From the NCBI GenBank assembly GCA_037783545.1, contig JBBELK010000009.1:496001-560000 (forward strand): DNA of 64,000 nucleotides, in the 5' to 3' direction. The notes below the pieces were generated by a model that was not told where the DNA came from, searched no databases, and saw only the letters and a list, made by a program, of their open reading frames with translations. The DNA comes from Henricia sp. BOLD:AAB3569. Lineage: Eukaryota; Echinodermata; Asteroidea; Spinulosida; Echinasteridae. Positions within the stretch are counted from its first letter, which is position 1. Each line of letters opens with the position of its first letter. A program made the translations under genes and the position numbers. Positions 44,160 through 56,080 of this stretch are shown piece by piece.

Positions 44160-44256
44160 TTTAAAGGCACAGGCTCTATGCCTTTGCTATGGAGCTGCGT
44201 ATTTCATGGCACGAATTTGGCGCACGCGCGCATTGCTGACGAGCCTGTGCCTTTAA
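44160..44256. mobile_element. Foldback element, GGCACAGGCTCGTCA family, copy 3 (deleted)
   Basis: Begins TTAAAGGCACAGGCTC and ends GAGCCTGTGCCTTTAA. Most of the left arm is missing compared with the copy at 7665. Confidence 0.78.
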
Positions 44257-44998
44257 ATATAAAAATGGGCATGAAATACAAGTTACAGAAAACAGTGACA
44301 TCAGAACTTTGTTCTCTTAGAATTTTTTTTTATTCTAAATGATATTTACATACATGTATTTACATTATTATTATCATTTTTGACAATATTATAATTTTTA
44401 AATTTCTATCCTTTTTCTGCACGTCTGTATTTAAAAGCAATTCTAAATAATTCACACTTTTATTTTAAACACAAGTAAGGCACCGCAGGGTGGGTGGTTG
44501 GTTGAGCGATTGCACAAAAGAAATGAATACAAAATTGCTTGTGAAATAAAACAGACTGGTCAGAATTGTCAAACTGCCAAAAAAGTATTTGTGAATTACT
44601 ACACTGCAAACAAGAAGAAATAAGACTAAAAACATAATATTCCAAAAATCTCAATTTTTCGGCCTTCACTTTTATTGTCTACAGTGAGGCATATCCGATG
44701 AGCGATATGCCTTCTGTCATTAGTTTGAGTCTTATTTTTTTTGTGAGCAGAATATTTAGGGGAAAAAAAGCAGATTAGCCAATTAAAAATATTAAAGGAA
44801 AAGTGCATTTTATGAAGCTTTGGCGAGATGTCAGTTTCAAAATTGCACCGTTTGGGTACAAAATTTAAAGGTGGATTTTTCTTGTTAATAATAAAAATAA
44901 TTTAAAAAAAATTATAGAAGGAAAAATATCTGGAGAAATATTTGCTACAAGACAAAAGACCAATTGTACGTACTGGTAACTATGAAAAGGTTGTCACT

Positions 44999-45327
44999 TA
45001 AAGGCTCATTGTATCATTTGCAATGACCCAATTTTGTTTTTCATAAGAAAAACCTTACTCAAAGTGTCGATAGCAATGGTAACAAACACCACATGAATGT
45101 ATTTCCGTCAAAAAATGGTACTTTCTGTTGGAAATTGACAACCGAAGGTGGGTTTCTAAAACACAAATCCATATATATATTTTCAAGGTTTTCTGAAGCA
45201 TTGATGCATCTATGTAGCTACAATTTCTTCAGGCTAGTTTACCAACATTCTTCCTTAGATATTTCACACTCTTATTCCACGAATCTGCAAAAAGTTGTAT
45301 CTTGCGAATGATACATAGGGGCTTTAA
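44999..45327 (-). mobile_element. MITE with TTAAAGGC ends, copy 4 (inverted)
   Basis: Left end TTAAAGGCTCATTGTATCAT, right end TGATACATAGGGGCTTTAA. The reverse complement matches 39736-40110. Confidence 0.78.
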
Positions 45328-46100
45328 GGGCTGTGTTAAACGTTATACACAGGTCATCTCTGTAGATCTGTATCATACTGCAAGCACACTCCCCAAACGG
45401 GATATACGGTTGTAGGAGTGTAGGATATTGGTTTGAGTGTATGCGAGAAAAAAATGTATTATTCCAATTACATAATAGCTTTTGATTTTTGTAAAATTAT
45501 TATCATAAGTACAACATACTATGTACACAATACAAAAATGAATATACTTTTAAATAAATCTGTTAATATTACAGCTGCATAAATCAAATTGACACCAAAG
45601 TGTAATGGTCGCCTCGGGAAGATATAATACAACACGACCATCCTAATCACTGGTGTTCGTGTTGTAACAATGTGATGTTTTGCACTCGCCCCACACATTT
45701 ATGGGTGCATATATATGCACTTGAATGGTAACAGATTTCGAACTGGAAGGCAAGTGTGTGCAGAAGCCTTTAGTTTTAACATACTAACTAACGTCACATT
45801 CTCTCAGCAGTTGCGGTACCCGCTGCTAAATGATTTGAACCGGCTACTCAACACCAGCCAGCTCGGTGGTCGAGTGGTGAAGACGTCTGCCTAGAATGCA
45901 GGAGGTTGTGGGTTCAGGGCCCACCTGAGAATGCCATGAAGTTCTTCTCATTGAACTTTCATGCATTATTGTCATTTTGAGGACCGAATTGTTTTTCAGA
46001 ACTAAAGCTTTCTTTTATTAAACATGGAGCATTGTTGGCCAGAACAACGTAAATACCCTACACGAATGCGAGATTCAAGTTTTAGACTCATTTTGAAATT
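45328..46100. other. Intergenic, one SINE otherwise unrecognised
   Basis: Apart from the SINE family A head at 45818-45935, nothing supports a gene here. Confidence 0.45.
45818..45935 (+). mobile_element. tRNA-derived SINE, family A copy
   Basis: Leader TTGAACCGGCTACTCAAC, A-box region GCTCGGTGGTCGAGTGG and B-box region GGGTTCAGGGCCC. It matches the minus-strand copy at 18420. Confidence 0.68.
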
Positions 46101-46114
46101 AACTTTAACAAATA

Positions 46115-46335
46115 CTACTTGACTTGAACCGACTTGACCAACATGCCTGACTTGACTTGACTTGGGACTCGGACGCCATTTGACTTGAATTGACTTGGGA
46201 CTTGAAGGCAGTTTGGCTTGGCTTGACTTGACTTGGGGCTCGAAGGCAGTTTGACTTGACTTGACTTGACTTGGGACTCGAAGGCAGTTTGACTTGACTT
46301 GGGATTCGAGCAGAGGGAGACTCGTTACAACCCTG
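46115..46335. repeat. GACTTGACTTGG-rich tandem repeat
   Basis: About 40 units of the pentamer/hexamer GACTTG with GGACTCGAAGGCAGTTT interspersed, ending ACTCGTTACAACCCTGC. It resembles the ends of the hAT-like element at 4172. Confidence 0.75.
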
Positions 46336-46685
46336 CAAACGAATGCTTAACCAGGGTGATATTGAGGTTGAATTGTCGTGGAAAAAGAAACGTGTGTCTC
46401 CCTGCTCCGCAGTTGACTTAGTACCAATGATGATGACGACAATGAAAAACTAGGCAACAATCAAGTTTAACAAGAATTCTCAGTATGTCCGGAAAATGGT
46501 GTTTCTGCAGTGCATCATTTTGTCACATCTCGTATGCCTTTATGGCGGGATGAGGACTTGATAGACTCAAGCTGGTAGTGTAGAACCATGGGTGCTGCCT
46601 GTGGTTACAAAATTACACTTTAGTTATTCTGTCGGGTCGGGGCACAACATACAGTGGTGTCCATGTAGCATCGGTATAAGTTGTC

Positions 46686-47410
46686 TTAAAGGGGGAATCA
46701 GAGTTAATTTCTCCGCGTTTCACGAGAATAAAAAGGTATTGTATTGATCCTCGGTTACTAGAGAGACAAATTCCGAAAAAAAAATAAGAAAATTCCATCC
46801 CTGTTGCAAATTAAGGACAATTGTTCATCGTAAGATTACCTTCAATTTATGTGAACAACGGACGGATTATGTGAATCTTTGCGCGGTGAACAGCGCCCTT
46901 TGTAGTTCAGCTCCGACATATTGGCTGTTTTCAAAACCACCGTCTTCGTCTGTGGCTCTGGCCTGGTGTATCCCAGCAATATTAATGGATTAAGAAACAT
47001 CTTGGGCCAACGCTAATTTGAGCGTTTACCCCTCTTAAGCATATTTATTAACACCAAGAGAATCTACGAAGGTAAACTACACACAAAGGAAGATATGGAA
47101 TTTAAAATACCGAGCCTGACCCTAAAACACAGAGCGTTTTGAAAACAGCCTATGTGGAACAGATTTTGCGCGTGTATCCACACGTCCAGACGTATCACGC
47201 GCATAGCTACGCCCTGGTTACTGCTATTTGCATATAAATTGCCCTCCGACCCATTACTTTTCATTGGGACAAATACTCCAAAATCATAAAGTGGATGGAT
47301 CGAAAAAGGTAGATTGTAATTTTTTTATAGACTATCGACTGGTTCAAATAAATCGTGATATTTGGCGAGGCCCAGTCTTCGGACAGTACAAACTCTGATT
47401 CCCCCTTTAA
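46686..47410. mobile_element. MITE with TTAAAGGGGGAATCAGAGTT ends
   Basis: TTAAAGGGGGAATCAGAGTT at the left and AACTCTGATTCCCCCTTTAA at the right are exact inverted ends, 725 bp apart. The interior has AAAATACCGAGCCTGACCCT-type sequence and no coding frame of note. Confidence 0.85.
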
Positions 47411-47855
47411 TATCATATGGAAAATTTACTCGGATATTCAACTTTTTGTTGCAGTGGATATGGTATAGTGTCCTGCTATATTCATTCATGCTTCTATCAA
47501 ATGATTTTGGGAAACTTGGCCATTCGAGTCAATTCGAATAAATAATTTGCTATTCGAAAATTATATAACCAAGTGTTTGATCGAATATCAAATATTCGTT
47601 TAGCCCGATTTAGTCATGATTTATTAGGTGTAAATTCTCAAGTTGGCCTACATGTAATACCATAGAGTAAATTTTAATGCAGTACAATCAATCTAGAAAT
47701 GCAAAAATTAAGTCCACTGCACGCATACATTTAAAGCACCATTGTACAAGCAACTTGGAGAAAATACCACTTTTGTAAACGCTGAAGCCTGCTACTGCAG
47801 GGGCCTAGTTCATTGCTACATATTCCTGCTGTTTCACCAATAAATTGAAACCTAC

Positions 47856-47936
47856 CTTGCCTCGCCAGTGGGCAAGCCAAATGTATTTCATTGGCTCGTC
47901 TTCGTACAAAATGTGGTCTCCACAGTAAAGGTTGAT
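47856..47936 (-). CDS. PCGF1: PCGF1, RAWUL exon 2
   Basis: Acceptor TAACAG, donor GTAGGT, 27 codons. [20 protein letters not shown] then LAHWRGK matches human LLFDNEVLPDHMTMKQIWLS. A following exon is required by the donor. Confidence 0.9.
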
Positions 47937-50900
47937 CTGTTAAATATGGTAAGAAAACATGTGTCACTTTCATCTACCCTTATCCAATTGCAGGGTGTCC
48001 TTAAAAAAGTTAAAATTTCCTCAGTCAAATAGACCTTTATGACGGTGCGTCCATCGTCCCTTTTCTCCTATTGAAATGAACGTAACCAAAACAACCTTGC
48101 AGAAAAAAAAGTTTGGTCCCGTTTTGAAATTGTTCATTGTGTGCATCACAATGGCACAGACGTTGCGCGATCAAGAAAACACGCTGCGTAGACAGTGATT
48201 CTCAACGGGAGATACACGCGCGGACGCACAGATCGTACCCGACACGTACTATGGGGAACAAGACAAAAATTGACGCACCGTGATAAAGGTCTATGGTATT
48301 GGATTTATTACATTATTGCCATGGATGACTGAACAAACGAGACAGTTTTTAAAGCTACTCAAATCAGGGGGTTCACCTTAAATGGAGATAGCTGGTCGGG
48401 GCCAGCAGTCTAAACACAACGCAGTTTCATTTCACAGCAGCAATAATGAAAACCAATTTAGTTTCCAAAAGGTACCCTTTTATGAGTGTGGATAATAAAC
48501 AAAATCTTAAAACAATTCATCGGCAACATTTTGATTAATGGGCACAGCATGCACGGTCTTTGCATGCGGTACGTATGTGTCACACCGCCCTAGGGTACTC
48601 TTTCATCGGTTTTGTCTAACACATCACGAGGCCACTTGCGATGTGCGAGACAAAAACGAAGTAATAAAAGCATTACAAAATCCAAGACTAAATCCAGGAT
48701 GAGAAGGACGGCATCAGCTTATACGCACATTCTGTGGTATTTGCTGTCATATGTTTGCTGTGATGACTACTTTTGGAAGATGTTGTGCCTATTTTCTTAC
48801 CTCCATTTGGTCGGGTACAGCTAGTTTCTTCATGAGAAGTTTCTGAAGGTGGGAAACGCAGGCTCGTACTGAGCAGCGGATATATCGCTTCTGTAAGGCA
48901 GTACAGGGGAATTCATTTTCATCCAGCATTTGGTATCTGTAATTTTAAAAAGCACAATTTAAACACAGGTTTTCACTCTTCCGGAACAAAAATTCCGGAA
49001 GAAACTTTTTTTTAAAGGGGCGTGGCTTCCTTGGGGAAGGGGGCGGGGGAGAGACGTAGAGAGACCACAAAGACTTCAACTTTTGGGATGTTTTAAACAC
49101 CACCATCGTGCAAATTGCAATGTCAAAATTTTTTTACCAGATATCACAAGAACCATTTTTGTTTTAAATATTTACCTTGTACAAATGTGCATAATATTGA
49201 AAAGAATCTAGGCAACATCGATCGTTGAAGACGGTGAAGCGAAAGCAGAGGGTAAAATTGGTTCGTTGCCCACTGCTTGCCGCACATGCACACACCACAC
49301 GCAACGCACGACCGTTGCAGGCAAAGATGGCGCTTGCTTTAATAGGGACTTGTACACCCTCTGCTTCGCTACTCGTTGCAGTCTTGGTCTGCTCGCCGAG
49401 CAGTACAGTACAAACACAATATTGTTGTGATGCTCTGATGGGATGCCCAGATAGCTCAGTTGGTAGAGCAATTTGCCATGTAAGCCAAGGACCTGGGTTC
49501 AAATCCCAGTCGGGGCACTGCAATTTTCTCGTGTTTCAAAATTCATCTTTCAAAAGCAAAAGAGAGGAAATCAGCTATTAAAGAGAAAATTTAGATTTTT
49601 AACATCACCATCAAGTTGCAAGCTGGTACTAACGATAACGATCAAGAGACACCACTGAGAATTCAGAATCACTCACTCATGTTTCTCCAGACATAGTGAG
49701 ACCTGCTCATCATTTCGGTAGAAGTGACCACCCATGGGATCTAGCTTGCCATTGAAAGACTTCTGCTGTATTCTGCTCTGCACCTTGTCCAGTCCGCGAG
49801 CTCGGTAGAAATCATGTTTTCGTCTTTCTTCACCTGTGCAAAAGATTTAGCGGCAGAGTGAATTACCCCGTCAGAATTTTAGAGATGATGACCCAAAGAC
49901 TGCCGGGTGAATAAATTATGGATTAAAAGTGGGTTTGACCGGTCTTAAGCATACGTGTCGTTTACAACTGGATAGGAACCTGGACGCTGATAATGGCCCA
50001 AGCCGAAGGCGCAGACCATTATCAGCGTCCAGGCCCCTATCCGGTTTTAAACGGATTGTTTAAGACCAGCCAAACTCACTTTTAAAAAGAACAAAAAGCC
50101 TGGTGCCTCTACATGTTTGCCAATCATTTTGACACCGCCTATGTCCTTAGTACTTACTTTCAAATAAATTGGGCACCAGACCAAGGACGAGGTCTTGCAT
50201 GGTCCTGTCGGGCCTAAGGTTGATGAGTGGTTGGGTTTCATGGATCTTGATGTTACACATTGGACATTGCTTGGACATCTGAAGGTATTTCACAATGCAA
50301 CTCTTGCAAACTAAAAGAGAAAAACAAAATGTCTTCATTCTTTATAAAATTTGTCAAAGGTATAAGAATTTATTGGTTAGACATCAGCCATCAAAGTGCA
50401 GATCTAATAGAAAAACCAAAATTTGGCAGGTTAAACAATATTAAGATTTCCAAAAAAATGTTCATGATAGGTTTTGCACACAGTCACTCTCCAAGCGTCA
50501 GGGGTACTCCCACGGAGCGGATTCGTTTTTTAGTTTTGTGACCGCGAGCGAGTGAGATTTAAGGGGGCTGGGGCGCCAGCCCTTGCTGCCCCTCGAGGCT
50601 CCAGTTATGGGCAAGGGACGCCCACCCTGCGGCACCGAAGTGCCGCTGTAGCCTGTGGCTCCAGTTATTCAGACAAGGGATGCCAAACCCTTCGACACCA
50701 GGATTTAGGGCGAGATGGCACTTGGGCAAAATGGTTTTGGGGCAAATTGAATTTTCGTCTCATGAGACGAAAAATAATTGTTTTACTAATTTCTCAAAGA
50801 CTATAGCACTTCAGACAAACCATTTCAGGGGAAGTTTTCTACGGTCATCATGTTTATATTGTGTAAGTTAGGCGTAAATCTGTGAACATTTCTGATTTTC

Positions 50901-51822
50901 GAGATACCAATCATGTAGCCTTTAATTGTTGCCAAAGTTACACATACCCCTACCATTCAGCAAATTATAAGCAAGAAAAACACAGTAAACACAAGAAAAA
51001 CACAAAATTATGAGTAAATATTTTCAGTAAAAGTAAAAAAACAAACTGCTAGAAGACTCACATGTGTGAAGGCATTCTGTGATGGTCGTAGCATCAATGA
51101 AATAGCCAGCACAGAGAATACACACAATATTCGGATTCAAGTCCTTAATCTTCAGTTTTAGCTGCGGCTGTAAACAGAATGGTAAATTTAAAAAGAGAAA
51201 TTAAAATATTTACCCAGGGTCAGTTTAACCCTTGAAAATAAATGTAAAACAAATCTGAATAAAAATGCATACCGGTATTGTCTGTTTTCTGAATTAAAAA
51301 AAAAAAATAAAAAAATAAGGCAATAGACCTTATGCACGGCAGCCATGACAGAGGACAGGTTCTCATATTTAAATGATGTGACAATAGATCCACAATGTGC
51401 CTACTCGTGCATGACGCACTGTGACAATGTGACTGCCCTCTGTCATGGCCGCCGTGCATAAGGTCTATTATGAAAAAATAATTCTTGAAGTATTTTTGAA
51501 CAAATTACAAAGTTCATATTTTTTACGGAAAAGGTACCGTACACCTTCGCCAGTTCAGACTCCATGCACTAAGTCTACGGAGCATGACATAAAAATGCTA
51601 AGTGTTTTTAAAGGAAAACTTGAAATTTTATCATCACTGCTAAATTCATGTTTCTTCACTAAATTTACACTTTCTGGGGCATTATCATGTTATACTTATA
51701 CTATAAATGCTAATAACTTCAGCAAACTTAGAAAAAATGTTAATTTTTTATACTTTTTTTTTTTCAAGAAATTTAGTTTGTCATACAAACCTCCTCCTCG
51801 GTGCCTCTGTATTGAAACATTT
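47856..51822 (-). CDS. PCGF1: Polycomb group RING finger protein 1 (PCGF1/NSPC1), partial
   Basis: PCGF1 pairs with RING1/RNF2 in the variant PRC1.1 complex, which mono-ubiquitinates histone H2A in the nucleus. Six coding exons are read, all with GT-AG borders and consistent phases. The RING is complete: [32 protein letters not shown] and [14 protein letters not shown] give the C3HC4 cysteines and histidine in order. [16 protein letters not shown] follows, a PCGF hallmark. The C-terminal RAWUL domain is seen in [20 protein letters not shown] and in [18 protein letters not shown] and KYLQ.SK.CPMCNIK fit PCGF1 better than PCGF3/5, which have CPTCRI. The expected final PLLL.Y strand exon, and perhaps an N-terminal exon, were not found. 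Confidence 0.93.
48801..48936 (-). CDS. PCGF1: PCGF1, RAWUL exon 1
   Basis: Acceptor TTACAG, donor GTAAGA. It encodes [33 protein letters not shown], the start of the ubiquitin-like RAWUL fold. Confidence 0.92.
49445..49516 (+). pseudogene. tRNA-Thr-like pseudogene or SINE head
   Basis: Has A box TAGCTCAGTTGG, B box GGTTCAAATCC and an acceptor stem GCCCAGA / TCGGGGC with one mismatch. The best anticodon is TGT (Thr), but the anticodon stem is mispaired, one extra base is present and position 33 is not T. It is probably a pseudogene or the head of a SINE. Confidence 0.6.
49677..49833 (-). CDS. PCGF1: PCGF1, linker exon
   Basis: Acceptor CACAG, donor GTGAGT. It encodes [18 protein letters not shown] and [15 protein letters not shown], matching human REFYQSRGLDRV and YYRYDEQLNLCLE. 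Confidence 0.92.
49920..50092. mobile_element. Palindromic MITE, GGATTAAAAGTGGG ends, copy 2
   Basis: Same arms and GGCCCAAGCCGAAGGCGCAGACC centre as 28960-29125. Located about 65 bases beyond a PCGF1 donor. Confidence 0.8.
50158..50310 (-). CDS. PCGF1: PCGF1, exon with second half of the RING
   Basis: Acceptor TTTTAG, donor GTAAGT. It encodes [20 protein letters not shown], then [16 protein letters not shown] and [15 protein letters not shown]. Confidence 0.94.
50700..50915 (+). repeat. GTATACATGATTGGTA-ended MITE, right half
   Basis: Retains GGCGAGATGGCACTTGGGC, the TTTTCGTCT hairpin and the right end GAGATACCAATCATGTA. The left half is absent. Confidence 0.75.
51062..51167 (-). CDS. PCGF1: PCGF1, exon with first half of the RING
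   Basis: Acceptor TTACAG, donor GTGAGT, phase 0 in and phase 1 out. It encodes [19 protein letters not shown] and [16 protein letters not shown]. Confidence 0.92.
51323..51469. mobile_element. Foldback MITE, CATGGCCGCC family, copy 2
   Basis: Arms ATAGACCTTATGCACGGCAG and CGGCCGTGCATAAGGTCTAT-like right end, with TGTCACA motifs between. It lies in the PCGF1 intron. Confidence 0.82.
51791..51822 (-). CDS. PCGF1: PCGF1, small N-terminal exon
   Basis: Between an AATATAG acceptor and a GTTTGT donor, 32 bases read [11 protein letters not shown]. This aligns with human PCGF1 YKMDPLRNEEE just before KIKDL. The ATG inside may be the start, or the exon may continue from an unseen upstream exon ending in the first base of a Lys codon. 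Confidence 0.6.
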
Positions 51823-52428
51823 CTATATTCTTGTGCTGATTGCGGCAGCTCGCTCAACAAGAACCAATCTTCACAATATTCCTTTAATCTGCCAATATAT
51901 AATGACAATGAACATTACGGGTTAAAATGGTGTGTACTATTCCAAAAAATATTTTTAAATTTCGTGTTCATTACCATGCACGGACACCTAGGGTTTTCCT
52001 TGTTATGACATATAAACCATGTAAAAATGTTACTGAGGAAAAACACAGACTCACAGTGCAGAACACTTAATTCAACCACGCCGTGGATATACGGCGCGTG
52101 TTGCATTGCGCATACCGAGCTGGGAGCGCATTACACGGACTCCCTACTACGAAGGAAATCCCCGATGATTTCTCACATTTGCAACATTTTTGTTTTGGGA
52201 CATGTTTGATATGTTGAAGATAAAGTGGTGGGAGGTTGGTTCTTGAACTATTTCTGGTTTTCGTGAAAATGAGCAAAAAAAGTTGCCGAGTTCGCGTCCG
52301 CCCAATAGGTTTATGCACAATTAGCCAGGCAATTTTGTCATCCAATACCATATGATGCATTGCGAACGTCGATAAGGTTGATTAGAATTTCGTACTCAGA
52401 CGTCACTATTTTTTTCCTTGAAATGACT

Positions 52429-52576
52429 TAAAAGGCACAGGCTTGTCAGCAATGCGCGCACGCGCCAAATTCGTGCCACGAAATTCGCAGCTCCATGCCT
52501 TTGGCTTTGCTATGGAGCTGCGTATTTCGTGGCACGATTTTGGCGTGCGCGCATTGCTGACGAGCCTGTGCCTTTA
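52429..52576. mobile_element. Foldback element, GGCACAGGCTCGTCA family, copy 4
   Basis: About 148 bp and nearly palindromic, ends TTAAAAGGCACAGGC and GCCTGTGCCTTTAA. Confidence 0.82.
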
Positions 52577-54180
52577 ATTAACACTACACAGGCACACAAC
52601 CGTGTCATTACAAAAAAAAGAGGTGTAAAAGCAAAACAAAATTCTCCAACTTTGTACAGACTAGTGTTTTTTTAATTTTCAATGGGACACATGCATGACA
52701 TGAGGATACAAAAGAGGAAATCAGCTGATCAGCTGAAAAGTTGCATGCCTGACTTATTATGGCAAGCAGAGTCAACCATTTGTCAATAGGCTATGTGCAA
52801 ATCTAACGGGAACAAAACATTTGGAGGGGAAAAAATATGAAGATTTTACTAGGAAAAACTTAGAATTCTTCCGAGTTGTCACGTAGGTTTAGTGCAGGAG
52901 GGCTTATGTGACGTCCGAGTTGTAAATTATTTCCATGTGGGATGGGTACAATGTACATATCCTACCGTTTCCTATGTCATGTGTACATGTAGTACATGCA
53001 TCATTTGGAAATGACAAGCGCGCGCAATGCGACCATATCCATGCGGCAAAAGCGCGCTGCGCTGGCGCGATGGGCTGGTGGATCTTGGAGCGCTAGCGCG
53101 CCACCATTTGGCGCAAATATCAACGGCATGCATTTCCTCAACCCCAAAACAAGTAAAAGGTTGTACTTTGTCTCTTTTTAAACATAAAGCATTAACTGTT
53201 AGTTAATAGTTAGTACCCGATGTTAATTATGCCCGATGTTAAAAGTGGAACCGACAAACGGCCCGACAGGCATAGGCACACGAACGTGAGTAATACTAGA
53301 GCAGACGACGCATAGCCTACTACACACTTTCTGCAAAATGGCCTATGGGTAGCTGAAAGTGGCGTTCGAGTTGCTTCCCTAGATCGCCCGGGTAATGATC
53401 TCATGGAAGCCACAAGAACACCACAGAACAAGTTAAGTATTTTCAAGGAAAATTGTCAATGTTTTTCACTCCTAAAATCACTTCCCATTAAAATATTAAC
53501 ACGTTTTTTGTGGTTATTAGGTCATTATAAGGAGAATAAGTAAACGGAATTCTCCCGGTGAATTATTTCCAAATGATCTGGTATCTAAGATTGGAAAAAT
53601 GGGGACACTAAAAAATGCGATCTGCAGTTTAAGACATCGAATAGCTTTCTGAAATTTATTTCGCACATCAAATTTTTCGCCAGAGTTTGTCAGTCATTGC
53701 CAGAGTGAAAAAGGGAGTCTTGAACATTCGCTGATATTGATGCAAATAAGACTATTGCTAAAGTGCAGGGAAACAATCACTGGTTTTAGCGTAGACCCAG
53801 TCAGGGCCTTGACAACACAAAGGGTGACGTTTTCACTTGATGCGTTGCTATGCTAAACCTACTCAGCGTGTTCAGTTCGTGTGGCCATGTATATAGAACA
53901 ACCGAAAAAGAGCAGACTTGGTGGAGTCCGAGGCGACCGGAGGAAGTCACTCGAACGCAACTGAAGTTTGTAGGAGCAGCAATCTGACGCCTAGACGTCT
54001 CTAATGAAAAACCGGTATGAAAACGACAAGGTGCATGTGTATTGTGTAATGTGCATTATGTCACATGTACACACCGACATGACTGACAACAAACGTCCCT
54101 GATCGTGCTGATCACTTGTCACTTCTCTTTATCTTATCAATTGTTTTAAACACTTTTACACAAAGACGTGAAGATTTAAA
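52577..54180. other. Region between PCGF1 and COX15, promoter side of both
   Basis: The two genes point away from each other here, so promoters and a possible first PCGF1 exon should lie in it. Two dispersed repeats are visible: 52590-52760, related in reverse to 62745-62885, and 53757-53842, related to 56708-56792. No coding exon can be supported. Confidence 0.5.
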
Positions 54181-54342
54181 ATGGCGCTGGGTGTTGCCTG
54201 GATGAGCACGATGAGGTTTGCTTGTCGGTATTCCGTGGTTCGAGATGTTTCATTGACAAGCAGATTGAGCAATCTTCACATTTCCAATGTCATGAATGTC
54301 AAGCAACTTCCGAAAATAAAATCCTGCTTTGTGAACACGCCG
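54181..54342 (+). CDS. COX15: COX15 exon 1 (start, presequence)
   Basis: ATG in context AAAATGG opens 54 codons, [20 protein letters not shown] onward, ending in phase 0 at GTGAGT. Arg-rich and acid-poor at the start. Confidence 0.88.
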
Positions 54343-56048
54343 GTGAGTAGTTTCCTCCTCTATCATCCATGGAGGAAGAAAACAAAGCTTAGGCTAGGTG
54401 TTATGCGATTGTCAGAGTTTTTTTTGTATTGTTGGTCCAAATTAAATTGCCAGGCAAAACGCGCTTGTGAGATGTCATGTAAATGGGTTGATGTTTTTTT
54501 ATTAATTATTCATTTCTCAGTGTACAACGGGGTGTAGGCCTATTTGTTATTGTTAGTTCAGAGAGTGTAAATTAGTCTGACAGTTGAACCTCGTTAACAA
54601 GAGACCCTTGAGAATTTGTTGTTTACTTGGCTATTAATATAATGCACCTATCAATTGTTTCCCCAAACCTTCTCCTCCCAGGCACCCCAGCTAGAGAGGG
54701 GCAAAATTTAGGTGACAAAAATCACCACCCTCGGGTGCAAAACATGCACGCCTTGAAATTTATTCACAGAAATTTGTATTCCTATTTCTCTAATTCCATC
54801 TTTTTCATTGTTTATTTATCACTTTCCTTTTTAATTTTTAGGCCAGACACACAACCTCATCACTTGTCGCACCTTTATGCTCGAGGAGATTGGGCCTTCT
54901 CACCCAGTGGACCAAATTCTTCAAGGCATCATACATCACTAGATTACACAACCAATCATTTAACCAGGTATAAGTATGTGGTGCTGTGTCTTTCTTTTCA
55001 GAACAGATTTTATAACATGAAAACCAGGAGAGTAACTAGGGTGAAACACGTAACACAAGTGTCCGTCCCGGTTACGAGCGTATATAGGAAATTTGTACAC
55101 AGGGTTTTTAGAAAGGCATGTTGTCACACTATTTGTAACCCTTTTTGGGCCCGAGTTATCTCTTCAGAACAACTTAAACTTATTTATTTTATTTTGAGAC
55201 CAGACAAAGGTATTTCCTTTCCCTTTACCGTGGAAAGACTAACATGTGATCCATAACAAGTGTTTGCTTTATAATAGTTGGGAGCCATGGGTGATGTTCA
55301 CTACACCAGAATGTTTATTATTGTGGTGTTCAATGCAGTAACTTTCCACTGTGACCATTTGGTTAAAAATATTTAAAAAGTACAGAAAGGGTCGAGTAAA
55401 CTTTTATCTCCAATGTAATATTTTTTTATACATACTGTAACATAGGCATTTAATACATCCTTCGAAATTACCAAAGAGCTTCGACTCCGTGAACCTAAGC
55501 ATCTGTAGTGCTCTGTGCCCTTGGGTAAGGCACTTTGCCATAAGTTGCCAATCTCCACCCAGGATTAAATGGGTACCTGCAAGGGTTGTAGCCGCTCAGT
55601 GATTGTGTCAGGCTGTCTGAGCTGCATACTTCCCAGGGAGCTGTGGCCAATGACCAGGAGTAATATGTGTAAAGTGCCATGCATATCTCGCAGGGGTGCG
55701 CAGGGTAATTTGAATACAATATTCACGGAAATTATGAATTTGTCTTTAATTTGTAAGAACTCTGGATGCCGCAATAGGGCAACATTTCGGGAAGACTCCC
55801 CGGGGACCACCAAAATTTCGGCAAGAACCACTCAAAATGACACCTTATTTTTTTACCCAAAGCTTCCAAAAATGCTTCCAGACTGAAGAGAAACAGCTCT
55901 AGTCCTAATAAAAATGGTTTTTGACCTAAAAAAAATGATTTTAAAAAATATATATATTAGGGCGACACCAAAATGTCGCCCTATTGAGCGTGTCGCCCTA
56001 ATATAGCTTTTTTACACACAAAATGTCGCCCTATCCTAGCATTCATAG

Positions 56049-56080
<32 letters not shown>

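Noticed and set aside
49225-49581. 118-codon plus-strand frame
   Set aside because: It runs through the tRNA-like sequence and flanking repeat; no domain, no splice support.
51445-52008. 187-codon plus-strand frame
   Set aside because: Low-complexity A/T-rich translation, opposite the PCGF1 intron and overlapping the small PCGF1 exon on the other strand.
54627-55256. 209-codon plus-strand frame in COX15 intron 1
   Set aside because: It reads through a foldback AA arm and A/T-rich intron; no signature and no splice logic.
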